Assembly: GCA_023138875.1 (NCBI GenBank)
Contig: JAGLOO010000013.1
Location: 44,615-108,614 of the forward strand
From: Bacteroidales bacterium
GTDB taxonomy: Bacteria; Bacteroidota; Bacteroidia; Bacteroidales; GCA-2748055
DNA: 64,000 nt
Direction: 5' to 3'
A program made the translations under genes and the position numbers. The notes under the pieces were generated by a model. That model was given only the letters and a program-made list of their open reading frames with translations. It did not search any database and was not told the DNA's origin. Shown piece by piece: positions 45,315-53,952 of the stretch; the first letter of the stretch is position 1, and each line of letters starts with the position of its first letter.

Positions 45315-46781
45315 ATGAAAAAGAAACTGCGCCCCATCATGTTTGTTGGTACGGGTTCCGATGTAGGCAAATCGATAATTAACGCTGCATTTTGCAGGAT
45401 ATTTCTTCAAGATAATTACAAGCCTGCTCCATTCAAGGCACAAAACATGTCTTTGAATAGTTTTGCCACTTCCGATGGATTTGAGATTGGACGTGCACAA
45501 GCCGTTCAGGCAGAGGCTTGTGGTATTGATTGCCGGGTGGAGATGAATCCGGTGCTTTTAAAACCTACATCAGACTTAACTTCCCAGGTAGTATTAAATG
45601 GCAAGCCCATTGGCAACCTGTCGGCTTCGGAATATTTCCTGCAAACAGACCGGGAAATGCTTTTTAACGAAGCATTAAAGGCTTATCATAAACTTGCTGA
45701 AGAGTTTAATCCTTTAGTGATTGAAGGAGCCGGGAGCATTTCGGAAATGAATCTGTGGAAAAAAGATATTACCAATATGCGAATCGCCCTTGCAACAAAT
45801 GCTGCCACATACTTAATTGCTGATATCGACCGGGGTGGAATTTTTGGGAGTGTTTACGGAACAATTCAATTACTGCCACCGCAAGAACGAAAATTGATAA
45901 AAGGTATAATTATCAATAAATTCAGGGGAGAGATTGACCTTTTTAAGGAAGGAAAAAAAATACTGAAAGAACTAACCGGTATCCCGGTTGTAGGAATTAT
46001 CCCCTATTATCGAGATATATATATTGATGATGAAGATTCAGTAGTACTTGATAAAAAGCATGGTACATTTTCAAAAGATAAAATAAACATTGTAGTTGTT
46101 CTGCTCAAACAGATGTCAAATTTTACCGACTTTAACATTTTAGAAAGAATACCTGAAGTCCATTTGTTTTATACCAATAGTATTGATGATATCTTAAATG
46201 CGGATATAATTATTTTACCCGGCTCAAAAAATATCATCTCAGACCTGCTGCATCTACGTAAAACGGGACTGGCAAAAACGATTCTTACCGCTCACAAACA
46301 AGGCAAGGCTGTTTACGGCATTTGCGGAGGCTACCAGATGATGGGCACGAAAATCAACGATCCGCATCATGTTGAGGGCGATATTGAAATCATCTCCGGT
46401 TTGGGCATATTGCCTGTTAAAACTACATTAACAAAAGAGAAGGTTACCGAGCAATGTAACTTCACTTTCTTACATAGTAGAGTTAAGTGTAAAGGATACG
46501 AAATACATATGGGTGAAACCGGAACAGATACCCCCTCACCGTTATGTAAAATCATCAATGGTTCTGAAGATGGATATTTTTCAAACCCGAAAACATGGGG
46601 GACGTATATTCATGGGATTTTTGATAATATGCCGGTAATCAAAAGTATTATTGAAACAGCCGGAGTCAAAGAACCGGTTGATTTCAATATTGAAGAATTT
46701 AAAGACGCACAATACAACAAACTGGCTGAACTGGTAAGACAAAATACAGATGTGAGTTACATTTATAACAACCTTGAATAA
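45315..46781 (+). CDS. cobQ: Adenosylcobyric acid synthase (glutamine amidotransferase)
   Basis: A 488-residue CobQ/CbiP. The N-terminal dethiobiotin-synthetase-like domain has MFVGTGSDVGKSIINAAFCR and PFKAQNMSLNSFATSDGFEIGRAQ, with VIEGAGSISEMNL and LIADIDRGGIFGSVYG. The C-terminal class I amidotransferase has the nucleophile in GKAVYGICGGYQMMG and a late His in WGTYIHGIFDN. It amidates four corrin side chains. Starting two bases after cobC, it is part of the same operon. With CbiB and CobD it lets the cell use cobyric acid precursors, not only finished cobinamide. Confidence 0.95.
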   Translation: MKKKLRPIMFVGTGSDVGKSIINAAFCRIFLQDNYKPAPFKAQNMSLNSFATSDGFEIGRAQAVQAEACGIDCRVEMNPVLLKPTSDLTSQVVLNGKPIGNLSASEYFLQTDREMLFNEALKAYHKLAEEFNPLVIEGAGSISEMNLWKKDITNMRIALATNAATYLIADIDRGGIFGSVYGTIQLLPPQERKLIKGIIINKFRGEIDLFKEGKKILKELTGIPVVGIIPYYRDIYIDDEDSVVLDKKHGTFSKDKINIVVVLLKQMSNFTDFNILERIPEVHLFYTNSIDDILNADIIILPGSKNIISDLLHLRKTGLAKTILTAHKQGKAVYGICGGYQMMGTKINDPHHVEGDIEIISGLGILPVKTTLTKEKVTEQCNFTFLHSRVKCKGYEIHMGETGTDTPSPLCKIINGSEDGYFSNPKTWGTYIHGIFDNMPVIKSIIETAGVKEPVDFNIEEFKDAQYNKLAELVRQNTDVSYIYNNLE

Positions 46782-46783
46782 TA

Positions 46784-47836
46784 ATGTTATTCGGTCACGG
46801 AAGCGATATATACAAATATCAAGAACCGGTTATTGCAGATTTCAGTTCCAATGTATGGTATGAAGGCATGCAGGAAAGTTTAATCAGGCATTTGCAGGAT
46901 AAGGTTATTAATATCGTTCATTATCCCGCACCTGACGCAGGCAAACTGTCAAAAAAGATTGCAGATCTGCATGGTTTAAACCATCAAAATATATTGGTTA
47001 CCAATGGAGCAACAGAAGCCTTTTACTTATTGGCTCAGCTTCATGCCGGGTTAAACAGCTATATTGTATATCCCGCTTTCGCTGAATATGAAGATGCTTG
47101 CAAGATATATAATCACAAACTGCATTATGTGTGCAATGCTGAGTTTCATGCAAAGATTCCTTTAAGACAACATCTTCTGGTCTGGATAGGTAATCCCAAT
47201 AATCCAGATGGAAAAGTGACATCCAAAGAGAGTATTTTGGATTTGTGTAAAAACAATCCTGATACAATTTTTATAGTTGATGAAGCTTATGCCGAATTAT
47301 GCTGGAAATTTGATTCCGTCATTTATCTGGTAAATAAGTTGAACAATCTGATTGTTGTGCGTTCGCTTACAAAAGCTTTTACCATTCCGGGAATCAGGCT
47401 AGGGTATATGGTGGCACCAGTAAAAATTGTTGAAAGAGCAAAATCGGTAAAGATGCCATGGAGTGTAAATACGCTGGCTATTGAGGCAGGAAATTTTATC
47501 CTTGCAGATTATTACAATCTGTTACCGGAAAAGAATATGGTTGCAAAGGAAAGTAAAACGCTGCAAAAAGAGCTGGCATCTATTCCTGGGATAAAAATTC
47601 ACCCTTCAGATTGTAATTACTTTTTGGGCAGTATAGAAAGCGGAAAAGCATGCGATTTAAAGCAGTTTTTATTAAAAAGCTACGGTCTTCTTATCCGTGA
47701 TGCTTCTAACTTCAGGGGATTAAATGAATCTCATTTCAGAATCGCTGTTCAAAAGCAGGAATTCAACATCCTGTTGGTAGATGCCATTAAACAATGGATG
47801 AATAATAATAGGGCATGTCAGAATTTTACCGGATAA
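46784..47836 (+). CDS. cobD: CobD-like threonine-phosphate decarboxylase (class I/II aminotransferase)
   Basis: A 350-residue PLP enzyme: MLFGHGSDIYKYQEPVIADFSSNVW at the start (the CobD/HisC 'HGG'-like beginning), VTNGATEAFYLL, WIGNPNNPDGKVT, IVDEAYAELCW and Schiff-base lysine in VVRSLTKAFTIPGIRLGYMV. In this operon between cobQ and cbiB the expected task is decarboxylation of L-threonine phosphate to aminopropanol phosphate, the linker used by CbiB. By sequence alone, histidinol-phosphate aminotransferase-like activity cannot be excluded. It starts two bases after cobQ and overlaps cbiB by 22 bases. Confidence 0.85.
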   Translation: MLFGHGSDIYKYQEPVIADFSSNVWYEGMQESLIRHLQDKVINIVHYPAPDAGKLSKKIADLHGLNHQNILVTNGATEAFYLLAQLHAGLNSYIVYPAFAEYEDACKIYNHKLHYVCNAEFHAKIPLRQHLLVWIGNPNNPDGKVTSKESILDLCKNNPDTIFIVDEAYAELCWKFDSVIYLVNKLNNLIVVRSLTKAFTIPGIRLGYMVAPVKIVERAKSVKMPWSVNTLAIEAGNFILADYYNLLPEKNMVAKESKTLQKELASIPGIKIHPSDCNYFLGSIESGKACDLKQFLLKSYGLLIRDASNFRGLNESHFRIAVQKQEFNILLVDAIKQWMNNNRACQNFTG

Positions 47837-48735
47837 CAATCCCTCTAATTATTGGGTTCATCCTCGATTCCTTATTGGGAGATCCATTGTGGCTGCCTCA
47901 CCCGATCCGGTGGTTTGGGAAAATTATTTCCTTCTTTGAAAACAAACTAAACAAAGATAAAAATACCACTCTCAAAGGTTGTTGTACGGCATTGGTTCTT
48001 ATTAGCGCGACATATTTTGCCTTTTATGGCATTCTGGAATTCTCGCAGCCTTTCAATTATATTTATTATCCACTTGCATCTGTTTTTGTTTTTTACGGTT
48101 TGGCCAACAGGAGCCTTATAACAGAATCCTTAAAAGTTGAACGCAAATTAACAAATGAAGGCCTGGAAGCCGGGAGGAAACAGCTAAGTTGCATTGTCGG
48201 AAGGGATACCTCCCAATTATCAGAAAGTAAAATAAGAATAGCTGTTTTAGAAACCCTTTCCGAAAATTTGAGTGACGGTGTGATAGCACCTCTTTTTTAT
48301 TATGCCATTGGCGGTATACCACTGATGTTAGCCTATAAAATGGTAAACACACTCGATTCAATGATTGGGTATAAAAATGAACGATATAAACATTTTGGTT
48401 TTTGTGCAGCTAAGCTTGACGATATTGCAAACTTTATCCCGGCCCGTATTACTGCATTGCTGATGGTCGTTATTACTTTGAGCAGAAGGGGATTTACTTA
48501 TGTTCTCAAATTCGGGCACAAGCATGCAAGCCCCAATGCAGGATACCCTGAAGCAGCTCTCGCAGGTATATTAGATTGCAGGTTTGGCGGCTCGAATGTT
48601 TATCATGGCAAATTGGTTGAGAAGCCTTTTATCGGAACAAACAACAAGCCGATTACACAAAACGATATATATAAAGCATGCACAATAAATTATGTTACAT
48701 CTTTGATTTTTCTATTAATCTGTTTGTTTTTATAA
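47815..48735 (+). CDS. cbiB: Adenosylcobinamide-phosphate synthase
   Basis: A 306-residue membrane protein with four to five helices: GFILDSLLGDPLWLPHPIRWFGKIISFFE (the invariant D-x-GDP-x-HP start), CIVGRDTSQLSESKIRIAVLETLSENLSDGVIAPLFYYAIGG, KMVNTLDSMIGYKNERYKHFG and a late SPNAGYPEAALAGIL. It condenses cobyric acid with the aminopropanol linker. It ends the riboswitch-controlled operon; the 120 bases that follow have no clear terminator and lead into the second riboswitch. Confidence 0.95.
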   Translation: MSEFYRITIPLIIGFILDSLLGDPLWLPHPIRWFGKIISFFENKLNKDKNTTLKGCCTALVLISATYFAFYGILEFSQPFNYIYYPLASVFVFYGLANRSLITESLKVERKLTNEGLEAGRKQLSCIVGRDTSQLSESKIRIAVLETLSENLSDGVIAPLFYYAIGGIPLMLAYKMVNTLDSMIGYKNERYKHFGFCAAKLDDIANFIPARITALLMVVITLSRRGFTYVLKFGHKHASPNAGYPEAALAGILDCRFGGSNVYHGKLVEKPFIGTNNKPITQNDIYKACTINYVTSLIFLLICLFL

Positions 48736-48854
48736 ACAACAGAATTCCTGTTACATGTAAGACGTTATGATAATAATTCTTTTGTTTGTTCAAAACTCGA
48801 TTTTGACTCAGTGTTATTTTGATGTAAGATTGTGATATAATTTATTGGTTTCCC

Positions 48855-49060
48855 GGTTTAAACAATCGTTTTATCGGGATGAAAAGGGAATCCTGTTTGA
48901 ATCAGGAGCTGTCCCCGCAGCTGTAAGTCTATAACATTGTTTTGGCAACCTTTGCCATTGATCGCCAACTGGCGGTTGAGAAGGCAGCTAAAACAAAGAC
49001 GAGCCAGAAAACCTGCCAGTAAGATGTTTTCCGTAGCTTTCGGGTGAAAGGCAAAAGGCA
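48855..49060 (+). promoter_or_regulatory. Cobalamin riboswitch upstream of nrdD
   Basis: The leader shows AAAGGGAATCCTGTTTGAATC with paired CAGGA, then CCCCGCAGCTGTAAG, a variable region with an extra hairpin (CGCCAACTGGCG), and the B12-box GCCAGAAAACCTGCC (49003-49017). A further paired segment (AAGGCAAAAGGCAGGGG) follows. It lies about 80 bases before the nrdD start, on the nrdD strand. A B12-sensing element here would lower the B12-independent class III reductase when cobalamin is plentiful. Confidence 0.93.
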
Positions 49061-49140
49061 GGGGTACCACAGGCGTAAACCATCCTTACTATTTTCCGGA
49101 AGTTACATTAACTTTTTAGAAATCATTAAATCAATAATGT

Positions 49141-51339
49141 ATGAAAAGAGATGTAGCTTTAACCAATGCAACCATTATTAAACGGGACGGTCAGCTTGTG
49201 CCCTTTGATGTAGAAAAAATTTCGTTTGCCATTTTCAAAGCGTTGCGCGCAATTGGCAATCCTGACCGTCATAAAGCTGATAAATATTGCAATCAGGTTA
49301 TTGAAGAAATAAATATTGCTGTCAGAAAAGATCCCCCTACAGTAGAGGAAACACAGGATATTGTAGAAAAAACACTTTTCGAAAATAATGAATACAAGGC
49401 TGCTAAAGCATATATTATTTATCGTTACCAGCACCAAAACATAAGGAATGCAAAGGAGATGTTTTCTAATATTGATAAGGTTGAGGATTACATTAACCTT
49501 AAAGACTGGCGTGTAAAGGAAAGTGCAAACTCATCGTACTCACTTCAAGGGCTTAACCAGCATATTTCAACACTAATCAGTTCCCAATATTGGCTAAATC
49601 AGATTTATCCCAAGGAAATTGCTGATACCCATAAGCAAGGTCGGTTTCACATTCACGATTTGGGTTTTTTAAGTGTGTATTGTGTCGGTTGGGATTTGGA
49701 AGATCTGTTGACAACAGGTTTTAAAGGAGTTGAAGGAAAAGCACAAAGCAAACCTGCAAAGCACCTTCGTACCGCACTTGGACAAATAGTTAACTTTTTT
49801 TATACCATGCAGGGCGAAGCTGCCGGGGCACAGGCCTTTTCTAATTTTGACACCTATCTTGCCCCTTTTATCCGTAACGATAATTTAGATTATGCCCAGG
49901 TGAAACAATGCCTTCAGGAATTCTTTTTTAATATGAACGTGCCTACCCGTGTAGGTTTCCAAACACCTTTTACCAACGTCACCCTCGATTTAAAAATCCC
50001 TGATTTCTTGAAAGAACAACCTGTGATAATCGGGGGCAAATTGCAAAATGAAACCTATGGTGATTTTCAGGCTGAACTCGATGTTTTCAATAAAGCCTTT
50101 GCCGAAGTGATGCTTGAGGGCGATGCGAATGTAAGCGTGTTTTCATTCCCTATCCCAACATACAACATTACTCCTGATTTTGACTGGGAAAATCCAAACT
50201 ATGATAATATCTGGGAAATGACTGCAAAATATGGCATCCCGTATTTTTCAAACTTTGTAAACTCCGATATGAAACCGGATGATGTACGAAGCATGTGTTG
50301 CCGTTTACGTCTTGATAAAAGAGAATTACAAAAACGTGGAGGGGGTTTGTTTGGGGCAAATCCATTGACCGGTTCGGTAGGTGTAGTTACCATAAACCTT
50401 CCCAAACTGGGTTATGAAGCAAAATCGGAAGAGGATTTTTTTCATCGCCTCTCATGGTTGATGGAATTGGCAAAAAACAGCCTTGAAATCAAAAGAAAAG
50501 TAATTGAAAGGCTTACAGAGCAAGGTTTGTATCCCTATTCAAAATTTTATTTACGGCATCTATATATAAAGAACGGAGCTTATTGGAATAACCACTTCTC
50601 AACAATCGGTATTGTAGGGATGAACGAATGTTGCCTGAATTATCACGGTTGTTCCATCGGTGAACAAAAAGGCCACGACTTTACAATAAAGATAATGGAT
50701 TTCATGCGTGGTAAACTTGAAAATTTCCAGGAAGAAACCGGCCATATCTATAATCTTGAAGCTACACCGGCAGAAGGCACTTCTTACCGTTTGGCACGGA
50801 TTGATAAAATACAATACCCCGATATTATTGTTGCTAATGAAGAAGCTTACAAAAAAGGAGGAGAGCCCTATTACACCAATTCCACCCAATTACCCGTAAA
50901 TTATACCGATGACCTGTTTGAAGCGCTGCATTTACAAGACAGTTTACAAACAAAATATACAGGAGGGACAGTATTTCACACCTTTCTGGGAGAGAGCCAA
51001 TTGCCCGTGGCGTCTGTAAAACAATTGATTAAAAAGGTTACTGCCAATTTCAAATTGCCTTATATTACCCTGTCGCCAACTTTTAGCATTTGTCCTAACC
51101 ACGGTTATATATTCGGTGAACATAAAAGCTGTCCAAAATGCAGGGCAAATGGCATCGAACAGGCCTGTACGGTATTTTCACGCATCGTTGGATACCTGCG
51201 TCCTGTTGAGCAATGGAATGCAGGTAAACAGGAGGAATTTAAAGAACGGGTTTTGTTCGATAAAAGAAGTATTGAAAAGCAACCGAAACTGACCGTCAAA
51301 CAGAGCATCCGTCAACCTGTGGCCTATGAAGAAAAATAA
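49141..51339 (+). CDS. nrdD: Anaerobic (class III) ribonucleoside-triphosphate reductase
   Basis: A 732-residue glycyl-radical enzyme. Residues about 10-100 are an ATP-cone (IIKRDGQLVPFDVEKISFAIFKAL), followed by the barrel with MNECCLNYHGCSIGEQKGHD. Near the C-terminus comes a zinc site with CPNHGYIFGEHKSCPKC, and the glycyl-radical loop SRIVGYLRPVEQWNAGKQ with Gly about 684. It makes dNTPs without oxygen or B12. It is controlled by the cobalamin riboswitch upstream and is followed by its activase, overlapping by 14 bases. The unusually short extension after the radical loop is of the Thermotoga/archaeal NrdD style. Confidence 0.96.
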   Translation: MKRDVALTNATIIKRDGQLVPFDVEKISFAIFKALRAIGNPDRHKADKYCNQVIEEINIAVRKDPPTVEETQDIVEKTLFENNEYKAAKAYIIYRYQHQNIRNAKEMFSNIDKVEDYINLKDWRVKESANSSYSLQGLNQHISTLISSQYWLNQIYPKEIADTHKQGRFHIHDLGFLSVYCVGWDLEDLLTTGFKGVEGKAQSKPAKHLRTALGQIVNFFYTMQGEAAGAQAFSNFDTYLAPFIRNDNLDYAQVKQCLQEFFFNMNVPTRVGFQTPFTNVTLDLKIPDFLKEQPVIIGGKLQNETYGDFQAELDVFNKAFAEVMLEGDANVSVFSFPIPTYNITPDFDWENPNYDNIWEMTAKYGIPYFSNFVNSDMKPDDVRSMCCRLRLDKRELQKRGGGLFGANPLTGSVGVVTINLPKLGYEAKSEEDFFHRLSWLMELAKNSLEIKRKVIERLTEQGLYPYSKFYLRHLYIKNGAYWNNHFSTIGIVGMNECCLNYHGCSIGEQKGHDFTIKIMDFMRGKLENFQEETGHIYNLEATPAEGTSYRLARIDKIQYPDIIVANEEAYKKGGEPYYTNSTQLPVNYTDDLFEALHLQDSLQTKYTGGTVFHTFLGESQLPVASVKQLIKKVTANFKLPYITLSPTFSICPNHGYIFGEHKSCPKCRANGIEQACTVFSRIVGYLRPVEQWNAGKQEEFKERVLFDKRSIEKQPKLTVKQSIRQPVAYEEK

Positions 51340-52051
51340 ACAAACTATTGCTTTTAAATTGCCAATAGGAGGCTTTCAAAAACAAAGCCTTATAGACTAT
51401 CCCGGCAATGTTTCGGCCATTATTTTCACCCAAGGCTGTAATTTCAGATGCGTTTACTGCCATAACCCGGAACTGGTATTGCAGGAACAAATCAAAAATG
51501 CCAAAAGATTTAACACCGAAAAAACCCTTAATTGGATTAACAATAATCAAAAGTTGTTAGATGCTGTAGTAATAACAGGAGGTGAACCAACCCTGCATGA
51601 TTCACTTCCTGCTTTTATTAATCGGATAAATCAACTAGGGTTAAAGATAAAACTGGACACCAATGGCACAAACCCCAAATTATTAAAACAGTTGATTAGA
51701 AATAAACAGCTTGATTATATTGCTATGGATGTAAAAGCTCCATTAGAATTACTAAAATATCGGGAAATAGTTGGTGAAAACTTTAATTCAACTTTAATGG
51801 CTAAGGTAATTGAATCTATTGACATCCTTAAGTCAGAAGGTATTGAATATGAATTCAGGACAACATTAGATTCTTTATTAGTGATTTCTGATATTGAAAA
51901 TATTATTGATTCAATTTCCGGGAATTATTATTTACAACTTATTCATAAAGATAAAGATCTCCAAATTGATCAAAACCATTTTACAGTTGCGGTACTTAAA
52001 AAGATTGCATCAAAACCACTAAAAAACATAACAATATACATTAGGGAATAA
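51326..52051 (+). CDS. nrdG: Anaerobic ribonucleotide reductase activating protein
   Basis: A 241-residue radical SAM activase. The cluster motif C-x3-C-x2-C is in FTQGCNFRCVYCHNPELV, followed by ITGGEPTLHD (SAM-binding GGE) and LKIKLDTNGTNPKLL. It generates the glycyl radical on NrdD. The start at 51326 lies inside the nrdD end (14-base overlap), showing translational coupling. The first 20 residues (FKLPIGGFQKQSLIDYPGN) match the NrdG-type activase with an N-terminal extension used by B12/Thermotoga-like NrdD. Confidence 0.93.
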   Translation: MKKNKQTIAFKLPIGGFQKQSLIDYPGNVSAIIFTQGCNFRCVYCHNPELVLQEQIKNAKRFNTEKTLNWINNNQKLLDAVVITGGEPTLHDSLPAFINRINQLGLKIKLDTNGTNPKLLKQLIRNKQLDYIAMDVKAPLELLKYREIVGENFNSTLMAKVIESIDILKSEGIEYEFRTTLDSLLVISDIENIIDSISGNYYLQLIHKDKDLQIDQNHFTVAVLKKIASKPLKNITIYIRE

Positions 52052-52186
52052 GGCCCCCCTTTTGCAGGCTCATTACCTGGCCCCACGAGCCATCGCTCAA
52101 ACTAAAGCTTTGCCAAAGAGCCTGAAAAACCAAGAGAGCTCTTTTTTGCCTCTTGAATTTTCTCCGCATATATTTAGGAAAAATGT

Positions 52187-52217
52187 TTTGAACTTCTGAC
52201 AAACATTTCTATCTTTG
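52187..52217 (+). promoter_or_regulatory. Bacteroidota-type promoter of rpmE2
   Basis: TTTG (52187-52190) and TATCTTTG (52210-52217) are separated by 19 bases, the standard -33/-7 arrangement. The box lies 28 bases before the bL31 start. The rest of the gap 52052-52186 shows no gene. Confidence 0.75.
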
Positions 52218-52245
52218 CAATCCGTTTGAAATTAGAAAGAAACAG

Positions 52246-52512
52246 ATGAAGAAAGAGATACATCCAAAGAATTACAGGCTTGTTGCATTCAGGGACATGT
52301 CCAACGGAAATACATTCGTGACAAAGTCAACCGCCGCTTCCAAAGAGACCGTGAAACTGGAGGATGGAAATGAATATCCACTCATCAAACTTGAGATCTC
52401 CAGCACCTCACATCCCTTTTACACCGGTAAGATGAAGCTGGTGGATACAGCCGGACGTGTTGACAAATTCATGAACCGTTATAAGTCACATCTGGACAAA
52501 AAGAAAAAATAG
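52246..52512 (+). CDS. rpmE2: Ribosomal protein bL31, type B
   Basis: An 88-residue ribosomal protein with the type B signature: [21 protein letters not shown], then [29 protein letters not shown] and a basic tail. There are no zinc-binding cysteines, as expected for the B form. It joins the 50S central protuberance and contacts the 30S head. It stands as a single gene with its own promoter and terminator. Confidence 0.97.
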   Translation: MKKEIHPKNYRLVAFRDMSNGNTFVTKSTAASKETVKLEDGNEYPLIKLEISSTSHPFYTGKMKLVDTAGRVDKFMNRYKSHLDKKKK

Positions 52513-52538
52513 AAGATATTCCAATTCTTTCATTATTA

Positions 52539-52566
52539 AGCCGTCTCATTTGGGGCGGCTTTTTTT
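52539..52566 (+). terminator. Rho-independent terminator after rpmE2
   Basis: AAGCCGTCTC and GGGGCGGCTT form a 10-base stem with two G-U pairs and a loop of four, followed by seven T residues. It lies 27 bases after the rpmE2 stop. Confidence 0.9.
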
Positions 52567-52754
52567 ATTTATATCTGCAGGTTATTTAACCCGGAGCTGA
52601 AATTAGTCACCTTAGCGGATGCGCAGCATACGGTTCAGTGACGATTTCAAAATCCTGGAGATTGTGAGTTTTGTAGTGCCATTTTACAATCCCTTCAAGA
52701 ATTCGCAATGAATATATGCGAAAGTGTCATTTTTGTGTATTTTTAAAATAAAAA

Positions 52755-53942
52755 ATGCATCTGATCCTGTTCGATGATCACTCCTGGGACAACCTGCTCC
52801 CCCTCACATTCACCCGTCCGGTTTCCGGTTTAAGGGTTGGTATACTTACCATTGCAGAAAAATGGGAGAAGATCCTCGGAAGCACACCTTCATTTATCAC
52901 CCGTCCGCACCTCAGTAATAAATACCGCTGCGATCCCGGCGAAGACAATCTGCTTATTAACGGTGCCCTGTTGCCCGATGACGATATAGTAAAAGCCATC
53001 CTTGACCTGCCGGAAGGGAGTGCGCTAAACAAGGCGGGGACGTTGCTTGCAGTACGCAGCGGGCAGGCTAATGCTGCCGGTTTTAATGCAGAGGACTGGA
53101 TCGGAAAAGGAACAGAATATGCAGAACCTGTCTCCATTGTAGATTATCCATGGAAGATCTTCAGACTGAACGGGCAGGAGATTGAAGCAGATTTTAATCT
53201 AGTTACGCGGGATAGAACGGGTGAAAAACTCAGTGATACGGTCCGGGTTCTTCATCCTGACAGGGTATTCGTTGAACCGGGATTCAAAGGAGAATTCTTT
53301 ACTCTGAATGCATCCAGGGGTCCCATCTACCTGGGGCCCGACAGTGAGATCATGGAGGGCAGTGTGATCCGGGGACCCTTTGCGCTCTGTGAAGGTTCCA
53401 TCGTCAAGTTATCTGCCAAAATATATGGACCTACTACCATCGGTCCATTCAGCAAGGTGGGAGGTGAAATTAACAATTCTGTGATACTGGCAAACTCCAG
53501 CAAAGGTCATGATGGATTCCTGGGGAATTCGGTCATCGGTGAATGGTGCAACCTGGGAGCAGATACCAACAACTCCAACCTGAAAAACAACTATGCCGAT
53601 GTAAAGATCTGGAACTACCCGGCAAATCGGTTTATAAATACGGGGCTCCAATTCTGCGGGCTGATCATGGGAGACCATTCAAAATGCGGGATCAACACCA
53701 TGTTTAATACAGGAACAGTCGTAGGTGTTTCGGCCAATATATTCGGACCTGGATTCCAAGGGACTTTTATTCCCTCTTTCAGCTGGGGAGGTGCAGCCGG
53801 GTTCACCACCTATAAAATGGACAAGGTACTGGAAACGGCCGCACTGGTTATTGAGAGGAGGAGCCAGCAGCTAACGGAAGATGACAGGGCCATCCTGGAC
53901 TATATCTTCCAGTTTTCTGAAAGCTTCAGGAAGTGGACGTGA
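52755..53942 (+). CDS. GlmU-family putative sugar nucleotidyltransferase
   Basis: A 395-residue protein. The N-terminal part begins MHLILFDDHSWDNLLPLTFTRPVSGLRVGI, the distinctive start of the NTP_transf_4 type (DDH... RPV-x2-LR-x-GI), and the C-terminal half is a left-handed beta-helix (IYLGPDSEIMEGSVIRGPFAL, KIYGPTTIGPFSKVGGEI, WCNLGADTNNSNLKNNYADVKI) as in GlmU. It probably makes a UDP- or dTDP-activated sugar, but the sugar is uncertain. It lies convergent to the efflux genes. The tail RAILDYIFQFSESFRKW is a normal end. Confidence 0.85.
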   Translation: MHLILFDDHSWDNLLPLTFTRPVSGLRVGILTIAEKWEKILGSTPSFITRPHLSNKYRCDPGEDNLLINGALLPDDDIVKAILDLPEGSALNKAGTLLAVRSGQANAAGFNAEDWIGKGTEYAEPVSIVDYPWKIFRLNGQEIEADFNLVTRDRTGEKLSDTVRVLHPDRVFVEPGFKGEFFTLNASRGPIYLGPDSEIMEGSVIRGPFALCEGSIVKLSAKIYGPTTIGPFSKVGGEINNSVILANSSKGHDGFLGNSVIGEWCNLGADTNNSNLKNNYADVKIWNYPANRFINTGLQFCGLIMGDHSKCGINTMFNTGTVVGVSANIFGPGFQGTFIPSFSWGGAAGFTTYKMDKVLETAALVIERRSQQLTEDDRAILDYIFQFSESFRKWT

Positions 53943-53952
53943 TCGGCTCTGT

